Below are positions 32,971 to 43,948 of a DNA stretch of 64,000 nucleotides, in pieces. Location of the stretch: NCBI GenBank assembly GCA_946894095.1, contig OX335652.1, positions 13,229,001 through 13,293,000 on the forward strand, in the 5' to 3' direction. Below the pieces are notes generated by a model. It saw only the letters and a program-made list of their open reading frames with translations. It made no database searches and was not told the DNA's origin. The translations under genes were made by a program, and so were the position numbers. The first letter of the stretch is position 1; every line of letters begins with the position of its first letter. This DNA is from Incurvaria masculella (taxonomy: Eukaryota; Arthropoda; Insecta; Lepidoptera; Incurvariidae).

Positions 32971-34683
32971 CATACAGCTCCATTCAGAGTGGGCGGACTC
33001 ACTTTAGTACGCATTTTAAGGTCGGACTAAACCGGTTTTTGTATGGTCAGTCCGGTGCTAATCTTAAGTTTTGAAAGAAAGGTCCTCTCTGAATACGACT
33101 GATAATGATTTGGTGGACGGAAAGCTGACCGAAATTTCGTCTTTTTTACACAGACTGATAAATTACTTCTAACCCCCGTTTTCAGCGTTACATTTCGTAA
33201 ACATCATTCCGAAAGATAACTATCAGTTACACCGCATATTTCCATTTCATCATGTGTTCGTCGGTACAAGACAGGTTCAGGTTGGGAGTTATGAAACCGG
33301 AGGATTATGTAATAGTTTTCGCAGATTTGTCAAAATTATATCATGTTTTAAGTTACCCTCTCAAGTCTAAAACAGTGAAATGTTTTTTTTTAATTTTGTA
33401 CAATCGCGATGTAAATGGTTAGTAAGTAATTCAACCACGGATACCAATTACGAAGCACCGACGTTTTTACAAAGTTCACTACTCAACAACACATATTCAA
33501 CTGCGACATTTATGATAAAACGTAAAAGGTCCGGTATATTTATTTAGCTTAACATCAACAAGTGAACCACGGATTAGAAATGTGAAAATATTGACCACAA
33601 ATATGACAGTATGTGTCTCTTTCCGGTAAACGATGTAAGATGGAGACGGGACTAGTTCAAATACTTTACAGAATAGTTGACAGTTCGATGTTAGCAGCAA
33701 GACTTAGCGATGTAACTGAACTTTAGCTGCCGCCGTAAATAAATATGGTGAAAACGAAATTTCCATTGCCGTCTGCCGTGAACTGAATATCTTTCGGAAC
33801 AAAACTCCCAAATGTGGCCCGGACATGGTGTACACAGCTATGAGATGTTTGAAATGAATCAGTCAGCTTCATTTTCGTTACATAATGTATTCAGCTTCTG
33901 ACATTCCGATTATATCTATACTGTTTGCTGATTTAAAAAATACGTTCCGAAAAACTAACGCTCGCATCAAGAGAAATCCATCAAATGCCGACAATCCTGA
34001 ATGTTCAATAAAATTACATATTTCTAAATATTTCAACCAGGTCGAGCAATCAATCGTGACTTAATCCACTGTTCGCACACACTAACCCACTAGCGAAGTC
34101 CTATATCCCAGCACAAAGGGCTGCATTCAATAAATTCACCAACTTCAACTTTATGGCGACTATCCTTAAAGTAGAATATCGCCGCTGGTGGGGGTGGGGC
34201 GGGGCGGGGCGGGGCGGCGACGAGTGCAGTGCTCGCGCTTTGTTCGGCGCGCGGAGGGCGCGCTGGGCGGCGCGGCGGCGGCTAGGGCGGGCGGCGGATC
34301 GATAGCGCTCACGTGCGCCGCCACCGCCACCGCCGCGGCCCGGCTCTTTGTTCATACTCCAATTAAATATGCCGCCTGCTGCCGCTACTTCCTGGCATTA
34401 TGCTCTTTTGCGTCATCTCACCGCGCGCCGACACCGTGTCAAAATACATATACCTCGCGCGCGACACACGTCTGCGGAGGCTTTAATGAGCCTGCGAGGG
34501 GCGTTTTTCAAGTCGCTTTTATTTGTTTTTGGTAGATAGACTATCTCTCCAGTCCCACTAATGCGTGTGACTATGCAACCACTTCGATCGCTATCATAAT
34601 GGCTAACTACTGGACGAATATCACTACACTAACCAAGGAGAGTTATTTTACTTGGAACTGATTTTTAAATAGTCTAATAAACA
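32971..34683. other. Unassigned, ends with a GC-rich block
   Basis: No gene or repeat was recognised up to 34170. Bases 34180-34345 are a GC-rich island with a quadruplex-capable start. The rest is mixed. Confidence 0.4.
34187..34216 (+). repeat. G-rich quadruplex-capable run
   Basis: Consecutive units close to GGGGC, five times, following ggtgggggtgg. Confidence 0.85.
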
Positions 34684-34812
34684 GCCAGATAACTATTCGA
34701 CGAATTTATTTACGCTTCTGCTTTTCCATCCGATATAGTAAGTTTGTATGTTAATTAGTAAAATTATAGTCAGATAATTGTGATAAAAAATATAATTCCC
34801 CGGCGATCACAA
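34684..34812 (+). repeat. Family H direct repeat, copy 1
   Basis: Shares about 130 bases with 36607-36738, including ccatccgatatagtaagt and the segment beginning aaaattatagtcagataatt. It ends exactly where the next element begins. Confidence 0.8.
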
Positions 34813-34820
34813 TCCGTTTT

Positions 34821-35434
34821 TTAACCGACTTCAAAAAAAGGAGGAGGTTATCAATTCGTCTGTATGTTTTTTTTTTGTTTTTTTTTATGTTTGTTACCTC
34901 ATAACTTTTGCCTGGGTGAACCGATTTTGATGATTATTTTTTTAAATGATAGCTAGTGCTTCCCAAGTGGTCCCATTTTAATTTGGTTAAGTTCTGACAA
35001 TGATATCCATGAGAAAATCATAAAAGTCTTAAATTTGTATTAAGATGTGCGCGACAAATGGACGAATAACTCAATATAACGCCAACCGATTTCGGTGATT
35101 CTTTTTTTATTGGAAAGGACGCGTACAAATTAGTAAGTATACTTCAGATTCACTAAAAATAAACAAATAAAAAAAAATTAACAAAAAAAATAACCGACTT
35201 CAAAGAAAAAGCACTAAAAAGTAAAAAATAATTTCCATTTTTGTAGTTACGATTTCTGTTATTTTTTGAGTCGGTGTCAGCCAAGGTTAGGTTAGGTTAG
35301 GTTAGGTTCTCTTGATTAGCGCAGCGCGTGCCCGGCTGACACCGACTCAAAAAATAACAGAAATCGTAACTACAAAAATGGAAATTATTTTTTACTTTTT
35401 AGTGCTTTTTCTTCGAAGTCGGTTATTTTTTTTT
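34821..35434 (+). mobile_element. AACCGACTTC composite element with terminal hairpin (intact copy)
   Basis: Starts taaccgacttcaaaaaaagg, continues through an AT-rich body with ccgattttgatgatt, and ends in the hairpin 35191-35426 finishing gaagtcggtta. The same layout, expanded by insertions, is at 3024-4907. No open frame is present. Confidence 0.75.
35191..35426. repeat. ~92-bp near-perfect hairpin with (TTAGG)4 in the loop
   Basis: The arms 35191-35282 and 35334-35426 are nearly perfect inverted copies. The 51-base loop begins with four TTAGG units (35285-35308). Confidence 0.92.
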
Positions 35435-35486
35435 ACAAACGTGAATGTGTATTAACATGTCCCTTAGTCTGCATGTAATTATTGTG

Positions 35487-35762
35487 TACTAGCTGGGGTA
35501 CCCGCTTTCGCTTGGGTCAATGTCGCTACGGATTGATGTCGGTCTGACAGTAAAAATGTATGTTATTTGAGTTCCCCATACAAACTTTTATCCCTCTTTT
35601 CATCCCGTTTGAGTTTAATTTTCGCCACCAAAGGTAGATTATATCCGTTCCCAAGGTCCAGACTCTCTATACCAAGTTTCGTCAAAATTGGTTCAACGGT
35701 TCAGGCGTGAAAACGCAACAGACAGACAGAGTTACTCTCGCAATTTATAATATTAGTATGGA
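35487..35762 (+). mobile_element. RTE-like fossil
   Basis: Starts tgtactagctggggtacccg and ends tataatattagtatggat. It is about 275 bp and collinear with 63553-63812. Confidence 0.65.
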
Positions 35763-36269
35763 TGGCGATAAACCGTCACAGATATACCCCCGGCTCTTTG
35801 CAACTGAACGCTCGTCTCCAGCCGCATTTTTTACCTATCTGTACAGAAAAAAAATCAACGAATAGAACGCTCAAACGCTTTAAATTGTTAGACACAAAGC
35901 GGGAGAAGCGAAAAGAAGCGCGACTGAGAAATGTCTGCTATTTAAGCCGTTCGAGTCATTCCAGACGCGGCAATGGTATGCTTCGCCCTGACAAAAGAAT
36001 GTTAACCACTTTTCACCCCTTCAGAACAAAACACGATCCTAAATATTACCTGGTGACTACATCTATAAAGCGAAGCTTCTTTTTACGGATACGAAACTGA
36101 AAATAAGTTTTCAAAAATCTTTCAATAAGTTTTGCAAATAGCAAATATTTCTCGAAAACGAAGAGTGACCGACTGCATGTTTACATTGCTTACCAATTAT
36201 ATGCTGCATCCCACGTTACTAGTTTTAGGGCTGATTTTTCATTCGTCTGATAAACAGAGAGCCCGAAGA
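35763..36269. other. Unassigned
   Basis: An open frame 35762-36100 has no recognised domain and starts at the edge of the fossil repeat. Confidence 0.35.
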
Positions 36270-36606
36270 CCCAGTTGTCACCTAAATTGGCGTTTACGGC
36301 CAACGAATCGACTGGCGTTTTCAAATGTATGGAGAAATTGAAGAGCGCGCGCAGCGGGCGCTAATCGAACTAACATTTGCGAGTCCGAGTTTGATTTGAC
36401 GGTTTACTCAACGTTGCCGTAAATACGTCTAAGTTGCCGTTTACGCCGACTCCGCGTTTTCATACAAATCGGAAGTCCGAGTTGGACTTTGACAGCTTGA
36501 AGAAGTAAAACCACAGAATATCTATGCATGGAGTTTGACGTTTTTACGGAAAACGCCAGTCGATCGGTTTGCCGTAAACGCCAATTTAGGTTTCAACTGG
36601 GACTAC
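36270..36606 (+). mobile_element. Family G inverted-end element
   Basis: Ends are cccagttgtcacctaaattg and the inverted aatttaggtttcaactggga, 337 bp. Two more copies are at 61838-62164 and 62174-62487. No protein is encoded. Confidence 0.85.
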
Positions 36607-36738
36607 AGGTTCAGATAGCTATTCGACGGATTTATTTACGCTTCGGCTTATCCATCCGATATAGTAAGTCCATATGTTTACCAGTAAAATTATAGTCAGA
36701 TAATTGTGATAGAAGATATAGTTCTCCGGCAATTACAC
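36607..36738 (+). repeat. Family H direct repeat, copy 2
   Basis: Second copy of 34684-34812, beginning directly after the family G element. Confidence 0.8.
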
Positions 36739-36788
36739 CAACCTTTTGACCAACGTAAATTTGTACCGATAAGTACTACCTGAGGATT

Positions 36789-36880
36789 GAAAAACCCGGC
36801 CGTCGAACGGATGGATGGACAGCGGAGGGTTTGTAATAGGGTTCTGTTTGGTACACTTAAGGTACGGAACCCTAAAAAAC
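36789..36880 (+). mobile_element. Family B repeat, large internal deletion
   Basis: Has the first bases (aaacccggcc) and the last ~75 bases (ggacagcggagggtttg to ggaaccctaaaaa). The middle is missing. Confidence 0.8.
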
Positions 36881-37184
36881 ATTTCATATCTCTGCGATAT
36901 CGGCTGGCACCAACATTTTCCAAACGATATTAAGTCAACGCGAATACCACCAGCCAACATAAACTTATCACATAGCGAGATCCGTTTTGCCGTAATTGAC
37001 GCCACACAAAGTTCTAATCAACGCAAACACGCCGGGCTCTGAATATGAGACTAGTTGGCTGATGAGATCGGATCAGCGAAGCGTGGCGACGCGACTTGCA
37101 TACTGGGTGCTCGTCACCGCCTCCTGAAACGTGGATACAGTACCACTACTCTGTCGCAATTTTTACTCATCATATTCATGATTG
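36881..37184. other. Unassigned
   Basis: No feature was recognised between two family B copies. Confidence 0.35.
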
Positions 37185-37464
37185 TTAGGGTTCCGTACCC
37201 AAAGGGTGCCAACGGAACCCTATTACCAAGCCTCCGCTGTCCGTCCGTCCGACCGTCTGTCATAGGGCTGCATCTCATGAACCGTACTAGGTAGGCAGCT
37301 GAAATTTCCACAGAGTGTGTACTTGCTTTGCCGCTATAACAATTAGGTAAAATTAAAACATAATAAAAATTAAAGAGGGGGTGAAAATTGTTTTGTGTTG
37401 AATCTTGTACGATAGTACGGATCCCTTAGTGCGCGAGTCCAACTCGCACTTGGCAGGTTTTTTT
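37185..37464 (-). mobile_element. Family B repeat
   Basis: Reverse copy, from ttagggttccgtacccaaag to ctcgcacttggcaggttttt. Confidence 0.9.
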
Positions 37465-37807
37465 TACGTGCTGACACGCTTTGCTAACCGAATCCTAACG
37501 AATAAAGCACAAACGGCTGTGCCGAGGTGTCAGACCGGGTCGCTCTAGCGGCAGCAAACAAACATACCTGAATATTCGAGAAGGCGACGCGCTCGCGAAC
37601 TGTTCTGTACGTTTGTATACGCATCTGTCGCTCGAGCGGCAGCGGTGAGCGACGAGCGGTTTAAAACAACCGCACCGTGATGCTCGTTTGCGGCCTTTAC
37701 AACATTACGATTCGTTTGCAACGTGGTAGACATCCGAAACAGAAAATCTGGTGTATTTACTGCGGTAGTCTAGATGGAAAGTGCGAATGACCCTCTATAC
37801 GTCCATA
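37465..37807. other. Unassigned
   Basis: Nothing was recognised. The stretch is moderately GC-rich around 37520-37700. Confidence 0.35.
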
Positions 37808-38134
37808 TTTTAAGGGTTCCGTACCCAAAGGGTGCCAACGGAACCCTATTGCTAAGCATCCGCTGTCCGTCCATCCGTCCGTCCGTCCGTCCGTCCGTCC
37901 GTCTGTCCGTCCGTTCGTCCGTCTGTCACAGGGCTGTATCTCATGAACCGTTGTAGGTAGGCAGCTGAAATTGTCTATTTATATGAAGAGTTTATTTATT
38001 TTGCCACTACAATAAAAAATAGGTAAATTAGAAACATAATAAAAATTAAAGGGGGAGCCCCCATACAATATTTTTTTGTACGTTGGTACGGAACCCTTCG
38101 TGTGCGAGTCCGAATCGCACTTGACCGGTTTTTT
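37808..38134 (-). mobile_element. Family B repeat
   Basis: Reverse copy from ttaagggttccgtaccc to cgcacttgaccggtttttt, with about ten TCCG units at 37868-37925. Confidence 0.9.
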
Positions 38135-38337
38135 ACACTTAAAATCAGCTACGCGGACTTTTCTCTCGACCATTTTGTGACATCTTATTTTACATCATAT
38201 CATCTTGGCTTCTGCATGATTCTGAAGAATTTACAAGGGAAAAGCGGCGATCAACGCAAATGTGTGCACACCTCCATACAAAAAAGTCGAATATACATCT
38301 AGTTTATGTGTAAATTGTGGTTTAGCGAACAGCATGG

Positions 38338-38878
38338 TTAAGGTGGCCCAACCCGACGAGATAACTCATTCGCGGGCACGGTACAAAACCGTGCTGTTGC
38401 GCTCTGGGACCTTCTCTGTTTCCAAGAAAAAGACAGGCTTCGTGATGAGGAAGATGCAACATGTCCACAAAAAAAAAACAATGTGCATAGTGCATGATTT
38501 ACGAAAATTTGAATTATAAAACGACTTATAGCTAAAAGTAAACCACGACCGCTGTAGTCAACAATCCAACAAAAACCAAATAGATTATAAATCTTGATTA
38601 AATAAGCTATGTCTGATGACTAATCTTTTTAAGATGTTCTTACTTTATCATTGCGTAATCCACCTCCAAAGTTATTGTATAAAACGCGCGAAAAATTCGA
38701 ACTTTCGGACCTTATAACTTAGAAACCAAACACAATTTTACAATGCCAACGGTCATCAGACATCTAGTTCGATCAACTAAAGCTATTTTGAGCAAAATTT
38801 GGAATCTCTGACAAGAAATATGGGCGTGATCTTCTTTCCCCATTTGTATGGGGAGTTGAGCGGGATGGGCCACCTTAA
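38338..38878 (+). mobile_element. TTAA-flanked MITE, family A
   Basis: TTAA at 38338-38341 and 38875-38878, 541 bp, in the orientation opposite to 1659-2208. Confidence 0.9.
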
Positions 38879-39251
38879 GTAATAGCGCCGTAATCAACGA
38901 CGCCGGATGTCCCCGCGGAGGGGCAAGGGGCGAGAGAGCGGCAGGGGGGGCCCACTCAGAAGCTCTCGTCAAAACTTCGAGCGGCCGGATCATTTGAGTG
39001 TGTTTATCTCTCCGCAAACTTTAGCCGAAGACGGATTCCGCCAGCCTCATTTCCGGAGTGAAGTGGCGGGTGGCGGGACGGCGCAGCATTACGGATCCTC
39101 TGCCGCTTCCCGGACACTTTTATTCATAACTAAAAATCTGGTCTCTGGATCTTTTGCGAAAAAAGAAGGCAACTAAAAAGTTACACAGTAGTTTGTTTAT
39201 TCACAAAGTGTTATCTCCAACCCGTGTTCAAAAACCTTGCCGGATTCCTTC
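38879..39251. other. Unassigned, GC-rich start
   Basis: Bases 38890-39110 are GC-rich and unique in the window. No coding signal was recognised. Confidence 0.35.
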
Positions 39252-39701
39252 TTAAGGCCTTGGTACTAGCCACATCACAATGTTAGACGAGACACCCCAA
39301 GTTAACCAACCTAAGTCTGACGATTAGAAGTGTCATTCTTATAATATATGATTCCTTGTCTAGGAATCAACCTTTTTTCGTTAATGTATGTTTCCTTTTT
39401 CTATTTTTTAAATACATTGCGGAAACGGTGTCCATTTCCGAACTTTTTTGACAAAATTAAAAGCAAATGGAATTATTTGTTTATGCATATATGCTGTTTT
39501 TTTTATATCTAGAAATCATATGACTTTCAGATTTATAAAGTGAAAAATCGACGTTATTATAATTATAATTTAAATGAATGATGCAATAAAAAAATATTAA
39601 CATTATCAGTCTGGAGTTATATTTGGACTTGCTGAGGCATTTCACTACATATAAAAGTGCATTTGTGTGGCGCGAGCAGTCGACTAGTCCTAGCGCTTTA
39701 A
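39252..39701 (+). mobile_element. TTAA-flanked MITE, family C
   Basis: Starts TTAAGGCCTTGGTACTAGCC and ends gactagtcctagcgctTTAA (inverted ends), 450 bp. The second copy is at 58780-59308. The TTAA at its right edge is also the left TTAA of the next element. Confidence 0.8.
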
Positions 39702-40162
39702 GGTGGCCCAACCCGGCGGCACTAACTCATTCGCGGGCACGGCACAAAACCGTGCTGTTGCGCTCTGGGACCTTCTCTGTTTCAAAGAAAAAGACAGGCT
39801 CCATGATGAGGAAGATGCAACATGTCCACAAAAAAGAAAATGTGCATAGTGTATGATTTGGTAAGATTTACGACAATTTTAATTACAGAACGACTTATAG
39901 CTAAAAGTAAACTACCAAATAAATTATAAATCTTGATTAAATAAGCTATGTCTGATGACTAATCTTTTTAAGATGTTCTTACTTTATCATTGCGTAATCC
40001 ACCTCCAAAGTTATTGTAATTTCAAAATGCCAATGGTCATCAGACATCTAGTACGATCAACTAAAGCTATTTTGAGCAAAATTTGGGATATCTGACAAGA
40101 AATATGGGCGTGATCTTCTTTCCCCGTTTGTATGGGGAGTTGAGCGGGATGGGCCACCTTAA
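39698..40162 (+). mobile_element. TTAA-flanked MITE, family A, internally deleted
   Basis: TTAA at 39698-39701 and 40159-40162, 465 bp. About 75 bp are missing relative to 38338-38878, in two places. Confidence 0.88.
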
Positions 40163-40856
40163 CTCAGTTTAATTGGTCAACAACCTAAAACCTTTAAATA
40201 AGCCCGTGGCATAGTTTTATGTGGCGCCATCTGGTGGTAAAGTTTGGCAGCCATACTCCCCATTGGCATGGATCAGAGGAAAAAGTGGAACGGATATAAA
40301 GGTAGCAACCCCACCACCACCACCTGCACGACACACCCTAACACAGTATTCGTAGCCATTCATGTTAAATTAATAAAACAGATATTTAATTTAATGCGGT
40401 ACGGCAGCGTCGGAACGGCACGGCCCGGAAGTGACGTGGCAGCGCGCCGGCACAATTCTCTCCGCGGAGGATCGCGCCCAATCTGTATGGATATGCTGCT
40501 AATCGCGGATAACGCGATCGCGCCGAGAGATTCGACTTCCGGCGAATCAATCGCGGGAGAAATTTTCGCGCGCTCACAAAGGCGACGCTCGGCGAACTCG
40601 GCGATCGATGTGAATGGGAGAAGGGAAGTGCCACTCGACCCGCCTTCACCGCCGTCTCCTGTCCCCCGCCCTACGTCGCACCCGCCCGCGCCGCCTCCAG
40701 CGCTCCCTTCCGCCCCCGCTTTGGAGGAAATAAGGTGAAATCCTTTATGAATGAAATATAAACTGATAATCATTGTTTTATCAATTCATAGCATAGATGT
40801 AATATTATGGTATTAATGACAGACTTAGGTAAGCTTTCGGCAATTGCCGATTGATT
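40163..40856. other. Unassigned, GC-rich island
   Basis: Bases 40390-40735 are GC-rich. The frame 40244-40738 ends in a Pro/Ser-rich tract and has no known domain. An opposing long frame suggests both are compositional. Confidence 0.4.
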
Positions 40857-41098
40857 AATTTGAGTTTCAGCGACATCTACATTTGAAGCATTGTAATCAG
40901 ATTTTGAAAATAATCTGAAAAAGTATTGGTCGTGACTTACGTCGGAAGCAGGATTTGTACCTGCGACCTTTGGATTACATGTCCACTGCTCTAAACCAAT
41001 TGAGCTATCCCGACAATTATGTCAGTCAACGAATTTCTCGATTATATTCGAATCTATTTAATGCTTTTCAAATGTAGATGTCGCTGAAACTCAAATTT
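40857..41098. repeat. Hairpin with ~30-bp arms enclosing a tRNA-like sequence
   Basis: tttgagtttcagcgacatct near 40859 is repeated inverted at 41073-41098. The tRNA-like block 40941-41014 sits in the loop. Confidence 0.85.
40941..41014 (-). tRNA. tRNA-Thr(TGT)-like, probably SINE head or pseudogene
   Basis: The 74 bases on the minus strand fold as a cloverleaf. There is a 7-bp acceptor stem (GTCGGGA with TTCCGAC, one G-T), a 4-bp D stem (GCTC/GAGC), and an anticodon stem of four pairs plus one mismatch. The loop is CATGTAA (anticodon TGT) and the T stem is a perfect 5 bp (GCAGG/CCTGC). Two normally invariant bases are changed: position 33 is A instead of T, and the T loop reads TACAAAT. The flanking body sequence (caaaatctgattacaatgct) recurs with the head at 62488-62606, so this is more likely the head of a tRNA-derived SINE than a working tRNA gene. 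Confidence 0.6.
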
Positions 41099-41143
41099 AT
41101 GAGATAACGGTAATTTCGTATCCATTAAATACATAAAATTATC

Positions 41144-41527
41144 GTCAGCCTCAGTGGCCCAGTGGCGCGACACTTCGGCGATCGCTCTCCGAAGTTAAGC
41201 AACGCTGGGTCCGGTCTGGTCTTGGATGGGTGACCATTCGACCGTTGAGAGAGGCTGGCCGTGGTTCGGATTCCACGTTAAGCTGTAGGTCCCCTTCCTT
41301 ACTTACTAGGTGGTAGGGTTTATCCCGCCCGGGTTGGTACCATCGCATTGGATGAACGATGGTCGAAGCGGCAATGAAAATTGTCCGTGTTTTCCATCCA
41401 GTTCAATGTAGCCGTGCAATATAAGGAAGGTCCTGGCATGGCACCTAGTTCCCATGTGGTGTGTTTGGCTAATACCATGACAGAACTTGTGGTATTAGCC
41501 ATCCATATCCAGACACATAAAAAAAAA
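41144..41527 (+). mobile_element. 5S-rRNA-headed SINE (full copy)
   Basis: Bases ~41150-41260 match 5S rRNA: ctccgaagttaagcaacgct, gggtccggtctggtcttgga and tgggtgacc. These include the internal Pol III promoter region. The shared SINE body follows (ggttggtaccatcgcattgg), then an A-tail. Other headed copies are at 43568-43948 (-) and 53649-54019 (+). Confidence 0.92.
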
Positions 41528-42039
41528 TCGTGGATTGATAACATAAATATTACAAAATAAATCAGGGCATGACTTTAACGTCAGTGGCCTAACGCAATAT
41601 CGATTGCATATAAAATTGTGGAATTGCAACTGTGCAATGGATAATTGGCTCCCATGCAGCGCAGCCGAACTCGAATACGAATAAGGTTGTCATAAATAGA
41701 GTACGAAATTTGCAGTACCGGGGCACTAAAGTTATCCCTCCTCTCCATAAAAACCGTCACACATCCCGAGAAAGCGCCTTGGCCGATCGCCAGAACTAAT
41801 AAAGTATCGGGAGAACGCTCTTCAAAGAACTGGAGTGTTATTATTTTCGAAAGGCATCGATAAAACGCGGCGGAGATATAGGAGAAGTATTGCAATCGTT
41901 TTCGTTGGGAGATTTATAACGGGGCATGTGGATGCGGCATCGGAGATGAAAGTTTTAGGACGAAATACGCGGGAGCTGTCCTCGGTGGCGTGGTTCGCGT
42001 ATAACTCTTGACGCGCTTCCGAAATATCAAACATATGAC
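41528..42039. other. Unassigned
   Basis: No gene or repeat was recognised between the SINE and the next MITE. Confidence 0.35.
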
Positions 42040-42583
42040 TTAAGGTGGCCCCTTCCCGGCTGTACTAACTCATTAGCGGGCACGGTACAAAACCGTGCTA
42101 TTGCGCTCTAGGACCTTCTCTGTTTCAAAGAAAGACAGGCTCCGTGATGAGGAGGATGCAACATTTTCACCAAAGCAGACAATGCGTATAGTGTTTGATT
42201 TGGTAAGAGTTACGAAAATTGTAATTACAAAACGTTTTATAGCTAAAAGTAAACCACGACCGCTTTAGTCAAAAATCTAACAAAAACCAAATTGACTATA
42301 CATTTTCATGAACAACAGTCTGATGTCATCTTTTTAAGATGTTTTTATTTTATTGTTGAGTAATCCACCTTAAAAATTATTGTATAAAACGCGCGAAAAA
42401 TTCGAACTTTCGGACTTTACAACTTAGAAACCAAACACAATTTTACAATGCCAACGGTCATCAGACATCCAGTTCGATCAAATAAAGCTATTTTGAAGAA
42501 AATGTTTGATCTCTTACAAGAAATATGGGCCTGATCTTCTTTCCACGTTTGTATGGGAAGTTGAGCGGGAAGGCCCACCTTAA
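42040..42583 (+). mobile_element. TTAA-flanked MITE, family A
   Basis: TTAA at 42040-42043 and 42580-42583. More diverged than the other copies. Confidence 0.85.
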
Positions 42584-42678
42584 TACCCTAGTGCTCACGC
42601 AAGAACGCAGGTGCGGTCCCATGCTCGCGACTGGCGCGCTCGGCCGCGCGCATGCGAGTATATGTGAACAACGCCAGT

Positions 42679-43020
42679 ATTGCATTGTATTGTTTATTCA
42701 TCATCCATGACAGTACACTGCACTCAGTTTTGTCATATTTTAACATTGGCCAGTTCAGCAAAACAAAACACAGCGAAGAAGAACTGGAAAGAAACTGCCC
42801 TTTTTTTTTTCAACGTCCACTTATTCTAAATTTAAAAAAGTGTTTGTCAATTATTTTAATAAAAACATTGGTAAAACACTAAATTAACATGAATTCACAA
42901 AATTTACAATCCATGCCGTATGCAACAGTTCATGACAAATATCATTTTATTTGCAAAGACTATCCCCACCAACTAATATGTTGCCAATTGGAGCAGGCCA
43001 GTCCTCACAAACAGCACCCG
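42679..43020 (-). mobile_element. LINE-type 3' end with short ATACA tail
   Basis: The minus strand ends gatgatgaataaacaatac. Inner blocks match 24365-24690 along their length, and 9019-9242 only over the last ~220 bases. Confidence 0.65.
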
Positions 43021-43366
43021 TTCACGAGCATCGAGTCACAACAACATCGAAACCGCGTAGGTAACGGAGATATTTAATTATCAAACGCTAAATACACCGC
43101 CCGCGAATCACCAAAGACGGAATATGATTTAAAGACAAAGCGGGTTTGCGAAATATATTTTGGGAATCTCTTTGACACAGTAGATCGGTCGCAAATCGGC
43201 TCCGATAGTAGATCTGCCTATGAGACGGGCAGAACGAAATAGGAAATTAAAAGATGTTCCGGAAATTATTTTGTTAGTACCACGCCCACTTTCGTGACAT
43301 TAGTTCAAACATCACAATACCGAAGAAATTAAGTTTCACTTTGAGAGCACGGCTACAATGAAGTAG
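43021..43366. other. Unassigned
   Basis: Nothing was recognised. Confidence 0.3.
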
Positions 43367-43470
43367 ATGGAAAACACGGTTTTTTTGTGTCATTGCCACT
43401 TAGACAATATTTCATACAATGCGATGGTGCAAACCCTGTGGGTACAACCCTACCACCTGCACAGAAGTAG
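43367..43470 (-). mobile_element. SINE body fragment
   Basis: Contains gatggaaaacacgg, then caatgcgatggtgc and ccctaccacct in the order of the SINE body, reversed. Decayed. Confidence 0.65.
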
Positions 43471-43567
43471 ATTTTGCTTTGTTTCAGGGGGTGCGGATTG
43501 ATCTGCGCAGATTGGAGGCGCCTGGGAGGGTTCTAGTTATCTACCAGTAGGAGTACATTATTTTTGC

Positions 43568-43948
43568 TTTTTTTTTATGTGACTGGACATGGATGGATAA
43601 TACCACACCTTCTGTCATTGTATTAGCCCAACACACCACATGGGAACTAGGTGCCATGTCAGGACCTTCCTTATATTGCACGGCCACATTAAACTGGATG
43701 GAAAACACGGACAATTTTCATTGCCGCTTCGACCATCGTTCGTCCAATGCGATGGTACCAACCCGGACGGGATAAACCCTACCACCTAGTAAGTAAGGAA
43801 GGGGACCTACAGTTTAACGTGGAATCCGAACCACGGCCAGCCTCTCTCAACGGTCGAATGGTCACCCATCCAAGACCAGACCGGACCCAGCGTTGCTTAA
43901 CTTCGGAGAGCGATCGCCGAAGCGCGCCACTGGGCTATTGAGGCTGAC
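43568..43948 (-). mobile_element. 5S-rRNA-headed SINE (full copy)
   Basis: Minus-strand copy. The T-run at 43568-43577 is the tail and 43838-43935 is the 5S-like head (inverted agcgttgcttaacttcggag). Confidence 0.92.

Noticed and set aside
40244..40773. Long overlapping frames on both strands ending in Pro-rich or Gly-rich tracts
   Set aside because: Frames open on both strands over a GC-rich block are typical of composition, not coding.
41150..41260. Functional 5S rRNA gene
   Set aside because: The 5S-like part is incomplete and fused to a SINE body with an A-tail, and identical fusions occur at two other places.
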